DNA of 64,000 nt from Salvelinus alpinus (Eukaryota; Chordata; Actinopteri; Salmoniformes; Salmonidae). Position 1 is the stretch's first letter. Every line of letters begins with the position of its first letter. The translations under genes and the position numbers were made by a program. The stretch covers positions 14,407,572 to 14,471,571 of the forward strand of contig NC_092091.1 of NCBI RefSeq assembly GCF_045679555.1. The letters are read 5' to 3'. Under the pieces are notes generated by a model. That model ran no database searches and was not told the DNA's origin. It worked only from the letters and a program-made list of their open reading frames with translations. Shown in pieces: positions 11,758 to 23,668 of this stretch.

Positions 11758-12562
11758 CGGAGTAGTGCTCCAAGAACAGGGTTGGAGATCCCTGTGCCTA
11801 GTATCCCAAAAGCATCTTTAGGCAAAGTGCATTGTTAGAACCTTTGTAGGAGCATAGTTAAATCTATGAGCTGTTCCCCAAAACCATTCTTATTAAGCTG
11901 CACTTGATAAAACTCGTAAACGAATGCTTGCCTCAGAACAGCTAAGTGCATCCAGACATTCTTTTTTGGCCTCCTGTGTCACTTTATACACAGAAGATCT
12001 CCGCTAAACATAGAATCACATGGTTTATCTTATCTCTATGACTGCAGATAACTTCAGTACAAAGTTGACTACAAAATAAAGTTGCCTGTGTCTTTGCAAT
12101 TGATACCAACATGACATAAAAATATTCTTCAAATGAAAACCGCAACCATTAAAATAAAGAGTGGGCCTATTTCAGTCATATTGAAATACATTTCATATTA
12201 TATTGTGCTAATTGTAGACTGTCTGTAATTTGCCTCAATATATTTCATGACGTGTAGCCGAACGCGCGCAATGGGGCAAATTTGTGATTTAATGCATTTT
12301 GATTTGGTAAGCATTAGAATAACCTGCCTCAATATTTTCAGCCATAAGGTGGTAATATCTCTCTAGGAATTGATCCGTCAATTCAAATGTTAAGACACAT
12401 TTTGAATGGAGAAAGTTTGCACTTTCTTTCGATCCCATCAGTATCGACACATTCTCTCGGCGTGTTGTTTTGGGAAACATGTGTTACATCTTCGGCCGTT
12501 GTGGGAAAGATGCATCATTAAAAAAACTCATAAGGCTAAATGCCATTGGACATTATAAATCA
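11758..12562. other. Spacer segment s4 and distal promoter sequence, block A
   Basis: Unit sequence colinear with 16938-17780 and 29248-30055 (inverted). From about 12300 to 12560 it equals the sequence lying upstream of the zp3 promoters (compare 24682-24860). A 63-codon frame at 12289-12480 recurs in every copy but resembles nothing known. Confidence 0.6.
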
Positions 12563-12700
12563 AGAATGGGCCACTCCAGTCCTCAGTGGCCAGGGTGATG
12601 TCACACTTCTTCCCCATCCCTAGCTAACACAGCTGATTAAACTAATTGTATTTTAAACTAAAGATTATGATTAGTTGATTATTGGAGTCAGGTGTGTCAG
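12563..12700. repeat. Half of the promoter MITE (remnant of a lost minus-strand zp3 promoter), block A
   Basis: Matches one half of the MITE in the zp3 promoters (24867-25060). The match runs from AGAATGGGCCACTCC to GGAGTCAGGTGTGT and then changes to Penelope-like sequence. The mirror copy is at 29112-29247. Confidence 0.7.
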
Positions 12701-13143
12701 GTGTAAAATCCAATGATAGTCTCGGTAATGTGTTTTCGGACCTCCCCTTGGTCGTATTTTCACGGGGCAGAAATCTCAGAGACCAGTTGGTACACTCTGA
12801 TTTAACCCCCCAAGATATTCCTGAACAACGTCTATTTGCGCCCCTACTGGATGGAAATTATAAGTGTAATGGCTGTGCTCAATGCAATGGCACTTATAAA
12901 TGCAGATCCTTCAAACACCCACAAACAGGGAAATCGCTCCCAATCAAAGGTGTTATTACGTGCTCCACTAAGGCAGTTATTTATCTTATAACTTGTCCTT
13001 GTGGTAAAAATGTGGGTAAAACAAAGCGTGAATTAGAAGTACGTATCTCAGAGCATCGTAGTACCATTAGGTGCCAAAACTTGACCTACCCAGTTACAGC
13101 CCACTTTTTGGAGGCAGGCCACTCGATTTCGTCTCTGCGTTAG
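12682..13143 (+). pseudogene. GIY-YIG endonuclease domain of a Penelope-like element (truncated)
   Basis: The 153-codon open frame has a Cys-rich segment (YKCNGCAQCNGTYKC, about residues 55-69) and a GIY-YIG-type domain: VIYLITCPCGK, then VGKTKREL and RISEHRS with the expected Arg and His. GIY-YIG endonucleases are the hallmark of Penelope-like elements, where they nick target DNA. The Tyr normally found just before V-G in the second half of the motif is absent here (KNVGKT), so the catalytic core looks damaged. The first 10-12 codons come from the flanking MITE, so the Met is not a natural start. Confidence 0.75.
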
Positions 13144-13660
13144 ATTGGCATCGAACATGTCACCCTCCCTAGGAGAGGGAGGTGACCTTGATAATTGATT
13201 GTTAAAACGAGAGGCTGCTTGGATCTTTAACTTAAAGACCCTTGCTCCCTTCGGTCTTAACGAGGACTTTGATCTGAAGTTGTTGTTGTGACTTTGTGAC
13301 TTTGCCATTGTGGTTGTTTGTAGGCTTGTGTGGTCTTAAGTGAGTCTATGATCGTATGCTATCCATTTGTATTTATTGTATGCTGCTCTTTCTATGCCAT
13401 TTTATTATTTGAGAAATTAACCAATGATATTAGGCCACGATTACAGACACCTGTGTGTCTTGACACTATATAAAACGAGTCATCCCGCACTGTCTGTGAT
13501 TGTACCCTGATGAAGACAGCTTGCCTGTCGAAACGTTGGTAAATTAAATATTTTTGTATCTGAGCTCCTAGAGTGTGCGGCTCTCCTTTATTTTTAAGTT
13601 TTCTACTCCACTAGCCAGCACCTCACCTAAATAGGTGTGCGTTTCTTTTTCTTCTAGTGA
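12701..13660 (+). mobile_element. Penelope-like retroelement, 3' fragment, block A
   Basis: Contains the C-terminal endonuclease frame described separately, a 3' non-coding region and a hammerhead-like motif at 13507-13534. The reverse-transcriptase part is absent. The same fragment lies inverted at 28150-29110 next to copy B. The left edge lies inside the promoter MITE. Confidence 0.75.
13507..13534 (+). ncRNA. Hammerhead-ribozyme-like core in the Penelope-like 3' region
   Basis: CTGATGA (13507-13513) is followed by a 5-bp stem, GACAG with CTGTC, around a CTTGC loop, then CGAAAC (13529-13534). This is the order of the conserved hammerhead core (CUGAUGA, stem II, GAAA). Penelope-like elements are known to carry hammerhead ribozymes. 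I could not place stems I and III with confidence, so activity is uncertain. The same motif is on the minus strand at 28276-28303. Confidence 0.5.
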
Positions 13661-13704
13661 GTTGCCACGCAACAGATTTTTCTAACATTTTGCGCCGAAA
13701 ACAG

Positions 13705-13790
13705 GTTATTGACCTTACAGTGAAATGCTTACTTAATTAACATGCACCTGTGGATCGGTTAAGTAAGCATTTCACTGTAAGGTGTATATA
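13705..13790. repeat. Inverted repeat (hairpin) at a fold-back junction, block A
   Basis: ACCTTACAGTGAAATGCTTA and its reverse complement lie about 25 bp apart (near 13710 and 13765), formed by two oppositely oriented pieces of a Rex1-like LINE tail with a bit of Tc1 sequence between them. Mirror copy at 28027-28100. In copy C's downstream Tc1 the same tail occurs only once (42350-42395). Confidence 0.8.
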
Positions 13791-13829
13791 CCTGTTGCAT
13801 TCAGCGCATGTGACTAATAAAATTTGACA

Positions 13830-13920
13830 ATGAAGATCTGTGAAGTTATTCAGATTAAAGAATCATCTTTGAAAGACAGGGTACTGAAAAAGGGACGTTT
13901 CTTTTTTTGCTGAGTTTCGT
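13830..13920 (+). mobile_element. Terminal piece of the AAACTCAGC Tc1 family, downstream of zp3 copy A
   Basis: Ends in AAAGGGACGTTTC followed by a T-run and GCTGAGTTTCG, the terminal inverted repeat of this Tc1 family. It lies about 220 bp beyond the zp3 stop codon, the same spacing as in copies B (27890-27980) and C (40138-40240). Confidence 0.8.
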
Positions 13921-14137
13921 ACCTAAACATTATGTCAGCAATCAAGTTATATCTTAACTTTCAAGATACAGAATCAGGGAGTTGAGGAACTTCCTTTTAG
14001 ACCTGGGTTACACATTACAAAAGCTCATGCTGGTCAATGAACAAAATGCACAAGACAAAAACCTTAATCTATATATATTTTTTTATCATCCAGAATGCAT
14101 TTGGGCAGCAAAGTCAGTCCAGTTGAGAATTACGCCA

Positions 14138-16531
14138 TCAGTCAAGAAGCTTTTCCTTTATGTTGAGAGGACCAACAGAAATGTCCTGCTCCCACTGGAA
14201 ACCTAAGAGCAGAAGACCATGTCTATATAAGGAGAATTCAGAAGAATCAAACTTCACAAAAGCATTGTTTCTCAGTCAATTCCTGGGTGACTCAGTGGGT
14301 GCACATTTTTGTTCCAGCCAAGCACTGACCGCCAATTTAGCCAAAGGTTTAGGTGATTCAAGTACCTAGGTACTGGAGTAGGACAAAAATGTGCACCCCA
14401 GGGAGGCATCCAGGAATGGATTGAGCAACACTGGACTGAAGTGAACATGTACCTGGATCCGGTTCCCTTCTCATGCCACAGTCTGTGTCACAACAGCCAC
14501 ACACCTGGTCTTTCTTACTGGCCTCGCGCCATCTACTGAAAAGAGAGTGTTGCATATAGTACACGTACAAGCAAAGTGCACACCCTGCCATATATACCCA
14601 GACTTACCCATTCGAGAAGGAACAAGCCTTGTTCTCATGATCAATAGGGGCTGAAGCAGTTGTGGCTTTCAGGAGGCAGGTAACGTATAGCTGTTGAAAT
14701 GACATGTGTTGAAGTCTCAGCATTGGTACCACAAATGAATTAGTAGATTTGACACCAATTTAAAGCAACGTCATGTTGGCCATACTATACTTAATTTATG
14801 ATTGAAGCTCAAACCTGCCAATTCTATAAATGTGGACATTCCGAAGCTAATTTGCAGAAGATCTCAGGATTAACTACTCACTGAGCCAGTGTTCACAGCA
14901 TGAAACCTAAAGGCTTCTATCTGGAACTGGAGAGTGTCATCCATGGTGCGAGGTATGAACTGGGACCTGGAGCCTGTCAGCTTGGTGTCGACCAGACAAC
15001 TGAAGGCCACAAATCAAAATTAGGCTACCTACACTGCTGAAACTCTGGAGGGATGCCATTCAAGATGGCTGTTGATCTGAAGTGTGGGCAGGTGGAGGGA
15101 ATGGGAAATGCTTTCCTTAGCAGATTAAAGCAAACGATTAGTCCTTGAACTAGATCAAGTACCTTACAAAGGATACTCACCCACGGTTCTCGATGAAGGC
15201 ATATCTTGGGACAGTGTTGGTGTTTGGGATGACTGTGGCTACACAGTTGTCCACAAAGACTCGGAGGGGCACATGGTAGAACTGGACGACAGAAGCTTCA
15301 AAGTTAATATTATCTCCAAGGACGTACTCTTTGCTGGGTCTCTTCAACTGCCAGTTGTCTGCGAAGACAAGGCAACAGTCTAATACTCATTCCAAGTCAG
15401 ACCCTGCTCTAGTTTATCAGCAGTGTGGTTTTATCATGGCAAATATAACTGCCATCCTTTTGTACTCTGGGGTAGCCACCTCATTCCAATAACTCAGTGG
15501 CGGTTACATTTGCCAGTTGGCACCACCATAGTTTACAAACAAGTGCAGAGACAGCACTTAAGTCAAGAGCAATGCCAATAAGGCAAGGACAAGCAGTTAC
15601 TAACCAGTCATTAGCCTCAGGGAGAAGTAGAGGAGCTCCTCTGCAACCTTAGTGGAGGCATAGGGATTCCAGGTGGGCTTCACTGAATCACTGCTCACAT
15701 CATGATTTCTGTAAAGGAGTCTTTAAATGTGAAACCAAATGGCCAAGGAAGTGTATCCAAAGTTGATTGAACTGAAGAAAAAGAAAAAACATTGCAGGTG
15801 TAGTCAACTCACCTTTGATAGTGGCACTCAACCCATAACACCACTTCTCTAGTCCGAACAATGGGGCTGCTGCCCAGGGTGGCTGGTGTATAACGGAGTG
15901 TGAAGACATAGACAAGTGAATCTTCAGTCATCTGGAATCAGAGCAGCAAACGGCATTGTAAGAAAATCAATGGTAGTCAACCTAGAAAAGTCAGAACGAC
16001 GCTAATGCTCAACTTTACCGTCAGAGTGCTGCCACATTCGTGCAGCTCAGTGACAAAGATCAGAACTTGAGCGGAAGTATCCTCCCCAGTGACAGCACAG
16101 CCTCCCAAAGTAAGATCCGCTGGGTGAATGAGTTGGCCGATACCGAGCAGATCTCTCTTGACTTCCACACGAGCAGCAGTCTCCCCACATTGAACTGCAA
16201 CGCTACTGGCAGGCACAGGCAGCGGTCTCTGCTCATCAATAGCCAATTGTACCTCTTTGACTGGATCTTCAGGATATCTCCAGGTCAAAGGCTCATTGAA
16301 GGTCTGCTTTGACTGGAGGAAAGGTTTTTGAACTTGCATCGGTGTCTGGACCCTGGCGGGCCATTGCACAGGCCTTGGTTGAAATCTGGCTGGTTCTTGA
16401 ACAGGCCTATACTGTGGAACAAATCTCCCAGGGGCATGTGCAGCTTGACTCCGAGCTTCCGCATAAAGCTGCTGAACTGTAGCTGAACAGCCAAAGGTAA
16501 GAAGTAGGAGAAATGTAATACAGAGCGCCAT
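14138..16531 (-). CDS. zp3: Zona pellucida sperm-binding protein 3-like, copy A
   Basis: Eight exons: 16531-16019, 15931-15813, 15708-15605, 15358-15181, 14999-14882, 14690-14608, 14535-14453, 14202-14138; all introns have GT/AG ends. Product 420 residues, close to the usual ZP3 length. A signal peptide (MALCITFLLLLTFGCSA) is followed by a Pro/Gln-rich stretch (about 38-75) and a ZP module: ZP-N with four Cys, then ZP-C with eight, including the CGCCDTDC cluster. ZP3 proteins are secreted and polymerise into the egg envelope. There is no C-terminal membrane anchor, as in many fish ZP3s. Copy A lacks two residues, R and E, after QQLY compared with copies B and C. Start chosen because it is the first Met and opens the signal peptide. 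It lies head to head with copy B. Whether ovary or liver expresses it cannot be read from the sequence. Confidence 0.95.
14290..14425. repeat. MITE in intron 7 of zp3 copy A
   Basis: Inverted termini are built on GGGTGCACATTTTTGT and its complement (about 14295-14320 and 14380-14405), inside intron 7. The same element sits at the same place in copies B (27388-27540) and C, so it is older than the duplication. Confidence 0.65.
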
Positions 16532-16746
16532 TATTCTCTAGTTTCTAGTTTCAATTGTACGTATTTCTTTGACATTTGCAATACCTACAGTGTCTCTGAA
16601 CAGCCATTTTGTATCACTTTGTCTTAGTGTGACTCCACCCCTTGTTTGATTTACCTAATGATGTTCCAGACATGTTACACGGCTGCACATATACTACAAT
16701 CTGAACTGGATGTATCTCAATACTGTCAAGTATCTTCATTTATAAT
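16532..16746 (-). promoter_or_regulatory. Proximal upstream region of zp3 copy A
   Basis: About 215 bp between the start codon and the promoter MITE, nearly identical (inverted) to 25061-25272. No clear TATA box; an A/T-rich TACAAAAT-like sequence lies roughly 75-80 bp before the ATG. The transcription start is not determinable here. Confidence 0.4.
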
Positions 16747-16937
16747 AGGGATGGTCAACTCCAGTCCTCGGGGGCCTGATTGGTGTCACACAGCCCCAGC
16801 TAACACACCTGACTCCAATAATCAACTAATCATAATCTTTAGTTTAAAATACAATTCGTTTAATCAGCTGTGTTAGCTAGGGATGGGGAAGAAGTGTGAC
16901 ATCACTCTGGCCACTGAGGACTGGAGTGGTCCATTCT
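16747..16937. repeat. MITE in the promoter of zp3 copy A
   Basis: About 190 bp with inverted termini built on GGTCAACTCCAGTCCTC and its counterpart GAGGACTGGAGTGGTCC. It carries E-box-type hexamers CAGCTG and CACCTG in its middle. It lies about 215 bp upstream of the start codon and occurs in all three copies, so it has been part of the promoter region since before amplification. Confidence 0.7.
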
Positions 16938-18011
16938 TGATTTATAATGTCCTTGGACCGGTTTCTTGAAAGTAATGGCATTTAGCCTTATGAGTTTTTT
17001 TAATGATGCATCTTTCCCACAACGGCCGAAGATGTAACACGTGTTTCCCAAAACAACACGCCGAGAGAATGTGTCGATACTGATGGGATCGAAAGAAAGT
17101 GCAAACTTTCTCCATTCAAAATGTGTCTTAACATTTGAATTGACGGATCAATTCCTAGAGAGATATTACCACCTTATGGCTGAAAATATTGAGGCAGGTT
17201 ATTCTAATGCTTACCAAATCAAAATGCATTAAATCACAAATTTGCCCCATTGCGCGCGTTCGGCTACACATCATGAAATATATTGAGGCAAATTACAGAC
17301 AGTCTACAATTAGCACAATAGAATATGAAATGTATTTCAATATGACTGAAATAGGCCCACTCTTTATTTTAATGGTTGCGGTTTTCATTTGAAGAATATT
17401 TTTATGTCATGTTGGTATCAATTGCAAAGACACAGGCAACTTTATTTTGTAGTCAACTTTGTACTGAAGTTATCTGCAGTCATAGAGATAAGATAAACCA
17501 TGCGATTCTATGTTTAGCGGAGAACTTTTGTGTATAAAGTGACACAGGAGGCCAAAAAAGAATGTCTGGATGCACTTAGCTGTTCTGAGGCAAGCATTCG
17601 TTTACGAGTTTTATCAAGTGCAGCTTAATAAGAATGGTTTTGGGGAACAGCTCATAGATTTAACTATGCTCCTACAAAGGTTCTAACAACGCAGGGATCT
17701 CCAACCCTGTTCTTGGAGCACTACTCTACCCTCCTGTAGGTTTTCAATCCAACCCCAGTTGTAACTAACTTGATTTTTACGCGCTTCAGCACTCAGTGGT
17801 CCTGTTCTGTGAGCTTGTGTGGCCTACCACTTTACGGCTGAGCTGTTGTTACTCCTAGACATTTCCACTTCACAATAACAGCGCTTACAGTTGACCGGGG
17901 AAGCTCTAGCTTTGCAGAAATGTAACGAACTGACTTGTTGGAAAGGTGGCATCCTATGACGGTGCCACGTTAAGTCACTGAGCTATTCAGTAAGGTCATT
18001 CTACTACCATA
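16938..18011. other. A-B spacer, left part (distal promoter sequence, unit s4, Tc1 scrap)
   Basis: No gene. The first 185 bp equal, inverted, the sequence upstream of copy B's promoter (24682-24860). At 17690-17770 this spacer has a MITE-like piece (GATCTCCAACCCTGTTCTTGG onwards) that is longer than in the other two spacers and lacks about 35 bp that they have. 17780-18000 is the Tc1 fragment seen at 11530-11757. Confidence 0.65.
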
Positions 18012-19454
18012 TGTCAGAATAAAAGTCGAGAGAATGATTTATTTCAACTTTTATTTCTTTCATCACATTCTCAGTGGGTCAGAAGTTTACATACACTCAA
18101 TTAGTATTTGGTAGCATTTCCTTTCAATTGTTTTACTTGGGTCAAACGTTCCGGGTAGCCTTCCACAAGCTTCCCACAATAAGTTGGGTGAATTTTGGCC
18201 CATTCCTCCTGACAGAGCTGGTGTAACTGAGTCAGGTTTGTAGGCCTCCTTGCTCGCAAGTGCTTTTTCAGTTCTGCCCACACATTTTCTATAGGATTGA
18301 GGTCAGGGCTTAGTGATGGCCACTCCAATACCTTCACTTTGTTGTCCTTAAGCCATTTTGCCATAACTTTGGAAGTATGCTTGCGGTCATTGTACATTTG
18401 GAAGACCCATTTGTGACCAAGCATTAACTTCCTGACTGATGTCTTGAGATGTTGCTTCAATATATCCACATAATTTTCCTTCCTCGTGATGCCATCTATT
18501 TTGTGAAGTGCACCAGTCCCTCCTGCAGCAAAGCACCCCCACAACATGATGCTGCCACCCCCGTGCTTCACGATTGGGATGGTGTTCTTCGGCTTGCAAG
18601 CCTCCCCCTTTTTCCTCCAAACATAACAATGGTCATTATGGCCAAACAGTTCTATTTTTGTTTCGTCAGACTAGAGGACAATTCTCCAAAAAGTACGATC
18701 TTTGTCCCTATGTGCAGTTTGCAAACTGTAATCTAGCTTTTTTATGGCGGTTTTGGAGCAGTGGCTTCTTCCTTGCTGAGCGGCCTTTGAGGTTATGTCG
18801 ATATTGGACTCGTTTTACTGTGGATATAGATACTTTTGTACCTGTTTCCTCCAGCATCTTCACAAGGTCCTTTGCTGTTGTTCTGGGATTGATTTGCACT
18901 TTTTGCACAAAAGTACATTCATATCTAGAAGACAGAATGTGTCTCCTTCCTGAGCGGTATGACGGCTGCGTGTTCCCATGGTGTTTATACTTGCGTACTG
19001 TTGTTTGTACAGATTAATGTGGTACCTTCAGGCTTTTGGAAATTGCTCCCAAGGATGAACCAGGTCTACAATTTTTTTTCTGAGGTCTTGGCTGCTGGTA
19101 GGCCTTGAAATACATTCACAGGTACACCTCCAATTGACTCAAATGATGTCAATTAGACTATCAGAAGCTTCTAAAGCCATTACATAAGTTTCTGGAATTT
19201 TCCAAGCTGTTTAAAGGCACAGTCAACTTAGTGTATGTAAACTTCTGACCCACTGGAATTGTGATACAGTGTATTATAAGTGAAATAATCTGTCTGTAAA
19301 CAATTGTTGGATAAATAACTTGTGTCATGCACAAAGTAGATGTCCTAACCCACTTGCCAAAACTATAGTTTGTTAACAAGACATTTGTGGAGTGGTTGAA
19401 AAACTAATTTTAATGACTCCAACCTAAGTGCATGTAAACTTCCGACTTCAACTG
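18012..19454 (-). mobile_element. Tc1/mariner element, Sleeping Beauty-type, A-B spacer
   Basis: The inverted counterpart of 10077-11519, with the terminus ending CTTCCGACTTCAACTG at 19454. Transposase is broken (open part 18571-18101 on the minus strand, N-terminal part near 18908-18708). It shares the QMYNDRKHTSK substitution with the other two copies and has its own changes, such as ATG for GTG at the KHGGGS block and a one-base length change in the A/G-rich run near 18600. Confidence 0.92.
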
Positions 19455-21181
19455 TATAGTGCATGTTTTCATCTTATCCTATTTCTTCAATGCGAAAGCA
19501 GTGTGTCTTGTTTTCACGAAACTGTCCCTGTTTGCAAATAATTAAATGTGAGGCATCATTAGGAATCAAAACTTGCACTATACTTGCCCTATAGCTTAAG
19601 AAGTCATTAGATTGGCTTTTATGACACATAGGTAAGGCAATAGCCATCTACTAGACATGTATACAGTTCTTTTTATTAAACACAAGTCATCATGTAGGCC
19701 TATTCAAATAAAACATTGAATGCATGAATGCTAAATAATCCAAATGAATTTGTTAAAGGGGAAGTTGGGGGCAGTTTGTGTATTTTAATTGTTTTATCAA
19801 TGTTTAGGCTATTTGCTTCACTTCTAAATTTAAACAAAAAAATGTCATTGTCTCTTCAGCCAGTGAGGCTACTAGGGGTTCTGAACTGTAGCAAAGAGGA
19901 AAAGCCACGTATCTGCCCTCTCATGGGCTAGTGGTCACATCTGATCTCACCTCCTGCCTGCCGGCCATATTTGAGGAGTTGCATTTCCATTGTTAGAGCA
20001 GTCATTTGACTTGTCAATATATAAAATCATATTTGACTGTATTAACTAGGGATTCTGGTGTAGGATTACATGACATATCCACCACCATTGGAGGCTGGAA
20101 AGTCCTACCGAAATTGTAATTCACTCATCGGAGGGCCTGTCAAATGAACCACAATGCTGGAAATCTGTCTGCATCCACAGAAACTAATCCCATTGTTCTA
20201 GGACAAACACAGATGGTGTTATATCAAATTCAATAGAAGAAAAAAGAGAGAGAGGAAGAGAGACTGACACAGATGTACTGCCAGTCCTTAATGTTTTGGC
20301 TGTATATGTAGCCTAATATTAAACACAGATATGTGGGCAGGGGGAAACACATGCACTATAATTTACAAGGCATTATAAGCCAGTGGTCATCTATAAGAAA
20401 AAGAGGATATGATTGAAAGGCAGCGCTGCTCTCGGGTCAGCTTTCACCGTTCAAATGTTTCCTTAACATTATAATTATTTCACAGAGAGCGAGTGTATTA
20501 TTCAGAGAGCGATGAACACAATGACAGACGCAACACCCCAGAGGTGCAAATTAGAGCCATCAAAAAAGTGTTTAAAAAAATTACTCAAAAGTGTAAAAAA
20601 AACGGAACTTTGTTATCGTACACTTAACACTGTCAGGTTCTTGGTTTACCTCAAATGTTATATTGATTCATTTTGATAAAGCTTCTGTTGTAATATTTGT
20701 CTAGCACTGCAAAAGGCAAAGCCATAAGGGTTAATTAATGTAATAATGGGTTTAGTGTTGTCTAGAGATTGGTGAGTTTAACTTGCTACACCCAGTGCTC
20801 TGTTATGAAAGGTTAAACAAATCTAATTTGAAAGCTTTTGCATTGAAATAATTAAACATACCGAACAAAAGCTGGATATAATTATTTTATGACCTAAGTC
20901 CTTCACAGTATTTACTGAAACTCAAAAGTATTGCATTTTAATTTTTTCCAAATTCTCACCATGTCTTGCAGTTGAACATTTGCATAATTTAACTTGTTTG
21001 TTTCAGTTTTTTTACAGCTGGAGAACTCCAGAAGAATGGAAGTCTGCAAATCCGTTGGACCCTTTCCACTTCTATTATGGTGGATCTGTTATGGATTTTT
21101 ATGAATGTGTGGAGGAATAAGAGGTGTTTCATGGAGTTGTGTGAAATGCATCAAACACGATTTGAAACGGAATTGGCATAT
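19455..21181. other. A-B spacer, middle part (units s3 and s2)
   Basis: Colinear with block A 6471-6833 and 8727-10076 (inverted). There is no insertion between the two parts: the empty TTAA target lies at about 20814-20819 (GGTTAAAC). No gene recognised. Confidence 0.65.
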
Positions 21182-22990
21182 CTGGACCCTCTCTTTCTAA
21201 AATTATCCGCTGCCTTTGTTGCAACCCCTATTACCAGTCTGTTCAACCTCTCTTTCGTATCGTCCGAGATGCCTAAAGATTGGAAGGCTGCCTCGTCATC
21301 CCCCTCTTCAAAGGGGGTGACACTCTAGACCCAAACTGTTATAGACCTATATCCATCCTGCCCTGCCTTTCTAAAGTCTTCGAAAGCCAAGTTAATAAAC
21401 AGATCACTGACCATTTCGAATCCCACCGTACCTTCTCCGCTGTGCAATCCGGTTTCCGAGCTGGTCATGGGTGCACCTCAGCCACGCTCAAGGTACTAAA
21501 CGATATCATAACCGCCATCGGTTAGAGACATTACTGTGCAGCCGTATTCATCGACCTGGCCAAGGCCTTCGCCCGTGTCAATCACCACATTCTTATTGGC
21601 AGACTCAACAGCCTTGGTTTCTCAAATGATTGCCTCGCCTGGTTCACCAACTACTTCTCTGATAAAGTTCAGTGTGTCAAATCGGAGGGCCTGTTGTCCG
21701 GACCTCTGGCAGTCTCTATGGGGATGCCACAGGGTTATATTCTTGGGCTTACACTTTTCTCTGTATACATCAATGATGTCGCTCTTGCTGCTGGTGATTC
21801 TCTGATCCACCTCTACGCAGACGACACCATTCTGTATACTTCTGGCCCTTCTTTGGACACTGTGTTAACAAACTTCCAAACGAGCTTCAATGACATACAA
21901 CTCTCCTTCCGTGGCCTCCAACTGCTCTTAAATACAAGTAAAACTAAATGCATGCTCTTCAACCAATCACTGCCCGCACCTGCCCGCCCGTCCAGCATCA
22001 CTACTCTGGACGGCTCCGAATTAGAATATGTTGATAACTACAAATACCTAGGTGTCTGGTTAGACTGTAAACTCTCCTTCCAGAATCACATTAAGCATCT
22101 CCAATCCAAAATTAAATCTAGAATTGGCTTCCTATTTCGCAACAAAGCATCCTTCACTCATGCTGCCAAACATACCCTCGTAAAACTAACCATCCTACCG
22201 ATCCTCGACTTCGGCGATGTCATTTATAAAATAGCCTCCAACACTCTACTCAACAAATTGGATGCAGTCTATCACAGTGCCATCCGTGTTGTTACCAAAG
22301 TTCCATATACTACCCACCACTGCGACCTGTACGCTCTCGTTGGCTGGCCCTCGCTTCATACTCGTCGCCAAACCCACTGGCTCCAGGTCATCTACAAGTC
22401 TCTGCTAGGTAAAGCCCCGCCTTATCTCAGCTCTTTGGTCACCATAGCAGCACCCACTCGTAGCACGCGCTCCAGCAGGTATAACTTACTGGTCACCCCC
22501 AAAGCCAATTCCTCGTTTGGCCGCCTTTCCTTCCAGTTCTCTGCTGCCAATGACTGGAACGAACTGCTAAAATCACTGAAGCTGGAGACTCATATCTCCC
22601 TCACTAGCTTTAAGCACCAAATCACTGCACCTGTACATAGCCCATCCAACTACCTCATCCCCATACTGTATTTATTTATCTTGCTCCTTTGCACCCCAGT
22701 ATCTCTACTTGCACAGTCATCTTCTGCACATCTACCATTCCAGTGTTTAATTGCTATATTGTAATTACTTTGCCACCATGGCCTTAACTCCCTTATCTTA
22801 CCTAATTTGCTGTATATAGACTTTTTTTACTTTTTTCAACTGTATTATTGAGTATGTTTTGTTTATTCCATGTGTAACTGTGTTGTTGTATGTGTCAAAC
22901 TCCTATGCTTTATCTTGGCCAGGTCGCAGTTGCAAATGAGAACTTGTTCTCAACTAGCCTACCTGGTTAAATAAAGGTAAAATATCTATA
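21182..22990 (+). mobile_element. L2-like non-LTR retrotransposon, 5'-truncated, A-B spacer
   Basis: RT begins abruptly after GGAATTGGCATA at 21181. Frames: 21200-21330, then a shift caused by loss of one G near 21294, a stop after DIITAIG at about 21525, then a long open frame to 22764. The tail GGTTAAATAAAGGTAAAATA ends near 22985. This copy lacks the 11-bp duplication that disrupts the frame in the other two spacers. Confidence 0.85.
21694..22764 (+). pseudogene. Reverse transcriptase, longest surviving LINE frame
   Basis: 356-residue open segment holding the RT palm (GMPQGYILG at about residue 10, YADDT at about 41) and the thumb and C-terminal domain (YLGVWLD, FSAANDWNELL). The first part of the palm is cut off by the upstream stop. 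The sequence before this Met continues open in the same frame for a few codons, so the Met is only the first ATG. Decayed element, not a host gene. Confidence 0.8.
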
Positions 22991-23668
22991 TATTTTTTTA
23001 AACATTATTTCAAACACTTCCTAAAAATACCAGCAAATGAGCTTGTAACACAACGCATTCACCACTACAAAGCCTGCAAAGACCCCATTTCAGGGTTTCG
23101 TAAATCATTACATATAATCGAGACAGCTTTTACAGTATAGCTACTCTAATCAACACCGAAAGGTCATGCATTTCCTATTTGTCCCTGCCCACTCAAAAGT
23201 ATTAAGTCCTTTTTAAATCAAACCCACAGTTCCTGAACTAAAAGTGTTGACTACTTTTCCATTAGTCAGGAATACACCCTGTAACTAAACAAGACTAATG
23301 TAATGGTTTGGTAGAGACTAGTACTTTTATTACTATTGGTTGTGACAATCTAAAATATAATTTGCAGTCCATTGATTAATTTTAATGGGCTGGATATAGT
23401 ACATTGGAATAGACCACTTCCCCCTAGGAGGTTCATGGGAAATTGTGCAAGTCACATTTTAGGTCAAAGAAAATATAAGATGGTTCCTAAGAGTGGTAGC
23501 CCCACCAGCACTGTATTTAAATTGTTTTATCAATATTTAAGTCATGAGACAAGGCAATTTCAACCCCTGAAATGTGTACCTTTGCCTCACTGCTGAAGTT
23601 GACTGGTTAAAAGGAACACTCCCCCCCAAAAAAATTCAGGTATTCATTTCATCAGTCCATTGTTGATA
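22991..23668. other. A-B spacer, unit s1 (non-coding)
   Basis: Colinear with 3973-4630 (inverted) and 35266-35942 (direct). No gene recognised. Confidence 0.65.

Noticed and set aside
12289-12480. A 63-codon frame (MFPKTTRRENV...) found again at 17041 and 29330
   Set aside because: It recurs only because the DNA is duplicated; no domain, no conserved start context, and it is part of the zp3-distal promoter sequence.
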